64,000 bases of DNA from Bradyrhizobium tropiciagri (lineage in GTDB: Bacteria > Pseudomonadota > Alphaproteobacteria > Rhizobiales > Xanthobacteraceae): the NCBI RefSeq assembly GCF_001189845.1, contig NZ_LFLZ01000001.1, positions 248,001 to 312,000 of the forward strand, written 5' to 3'. A model generated the notes under the pieces. The model was not told the origin of the DNA. It did not search any database and saw only the letters and a program-made list of their open reading frames with translations. Shown here piece by piece: positions 63,720 to 64,000 of this stretch; the first letter of the stretch is position 1, and each line of letters opens with the position of its first letter. Both the position numbers and the translations under genes were made by a program.

Positions 63720-64000
63720 ATGGGGGGCGGCCGGACCGTCGCTGTCTTAGCATTCCGTCTATTGCCAATTCTTGTCGCGTTTAGTGACTGTGTTTTGCGA
63801 ACTTGGATCGCGAAATCCAAAGTTTACGACGAGCCCAAATGTAGCAGCCATTTCGCTGCACTGGATGCCACCAGGATCGATGTAAAAAGACGGCTCCTGT
63901 TTGTTGGCCAATCGCGGTTGTCTTATTCCAGATGCTGCTCCGATCAGGCCGGGGAGCTTTTCGCAGATTACGCGCTCATTTTTGAGGGAAAATGTTGCAA
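63720..64000 (+). CDS. Possible partial gene running off the right edge
   Basis: A frame open from an upstream stop at 63582 to the window end. From the ATG at 63720 it encodes a hydrophobic start (VAVLAFRLLPILVAFSDCVL) that could be a signal or anchor, then a cysteine-containing stretch (SRCCSDQAGELFADYALIF). The ribosome site is weak. A minus-strand frame over the same bases (ending with TAG at 63759-63761) is equally open, so strand is uncertain. Confidence 0.3.
   Translation, partial: MGGGRTVAVLAFRLLPILVAFSDCVLRTWIAKSKVYDEPKCSSHFAALDATRIDVKRRLLFVGQSRLSYSRCCSDQAGELFADYALIFEGKCC

Noticed and set aside
63427..63753. Minus-strand frame of about 108 residues near the right edge
   Set aside because: No motif or ribosome site and it competes with plus-strand frames; evidence is too weak to call a gene.
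63759..63998. Minus-strand open frame entering from the right edge and ending with TAG
   Set aside because: It is as open as the plus-strand frame over the same bases; the strand cannot be decided and the plus frame with a possible signal segment was listed instead.
1..64000. CRISPR arrays, tRNA genes, integrase or intact insertion sequences
   Set aside because: Looked for regular repeats, cloverleaf-type segments and transposase motifs; none was recognised, so the islands cannot be tied to a specific mobile element.

Overview
The window is high-GC, densely coded DNA from what looks like a soil alphaproteobacterium of the Bradyrhizobium/Rhodopseudomonas type. This is inferred from gene content: branched-chain-type ABC transporters for aromatics, several flavoprotein hydroxylases, MocR/Rrf2/LysR regulators and WD40-caspase proteins. 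No rRNA, tRNA, CRISPR array or intact insertion sequence was seen.

Region A (1-27.9 kb) is catabolic and stress-related. It begins with a MocR regulator, an Rrf2 regulator and an NDH-2-like flavoprotein. A tightly coupled operon follows (4522-11174): a periplasmic binding protein, an FAD hydroxylase, a small protein, and the permease, permease-ATPase fusion and ATPase of a branched-chain-type ABC importer. Next come an organic hydroperoxide reductase, a degenerate catalase-like protein, a self-sufficient P450 fused to its reductase, and a LuxR-type regulator. A minus-strand operon (20761-16125) encodes a Rieske protein, an unknown, an amidohydrolase/decarboxylase, an aromatic-acid MFS carrier and a second FAD hydroxylase, with a divergent LysR gene. 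Two cupins, a GntR regulator, a two-module extradiol dioxygenase, a fumarylacetoacetase-type hydrolase and a third FAD hydroxylase complete a plausible route of demethylation or hydroxylation, ring cleavage and hydrolysis of an aromatic compound. Two nearly identical promoter-operators (56-77 and 2834-2855), plus a looser relative before ohr, suggest a small regulon of the local Rrf2 protein.

Region B (28-40.4 kb) is a DNA-targeting island. It starts beside an AraC-regulator remnant. A compact minus-strand operon encodes a GHKL (MutL/MORC-like) ATPase, a PD-(D/E)XK protein and a Z1-type SF2 helicase. These are the components of the MORC-associated restriction-like systems, but no DNA methyltransferase is present in the window. 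Alongside are an AAG-type alkyladenine DNA glycosylase, a second PD-(D/E)XK-like protein, a FAN1-like nuclease fused to a DEDDh exonuclease, and an unknown helix-turn-helix/coiled-coil protein.

Region C (40.5-63.3 kb) is an unusual concentration of exported proteins, most of them peptidases of different clans: two ClpP-fold plus PAN/apple proteins around an orphan solute-binding protein, a trypsin-like gene broken by a frameshift, a di-heme cytochrome c, an M23 (LytM) peptidase, a WD40 protein and a caspase that look like halves of one split gene, an intact trypsin, a clostripain-like C11 peptidase, an HExxH metallopeptidase and a matrixin. Most are arranged in two sets diverging from about 51.8-52.1 kb. 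The shared theme suggests one extracytoplasmic proteolytic system; this is inference.

The last 700 bases hold no confident gene; one open frame runs off the right edge.
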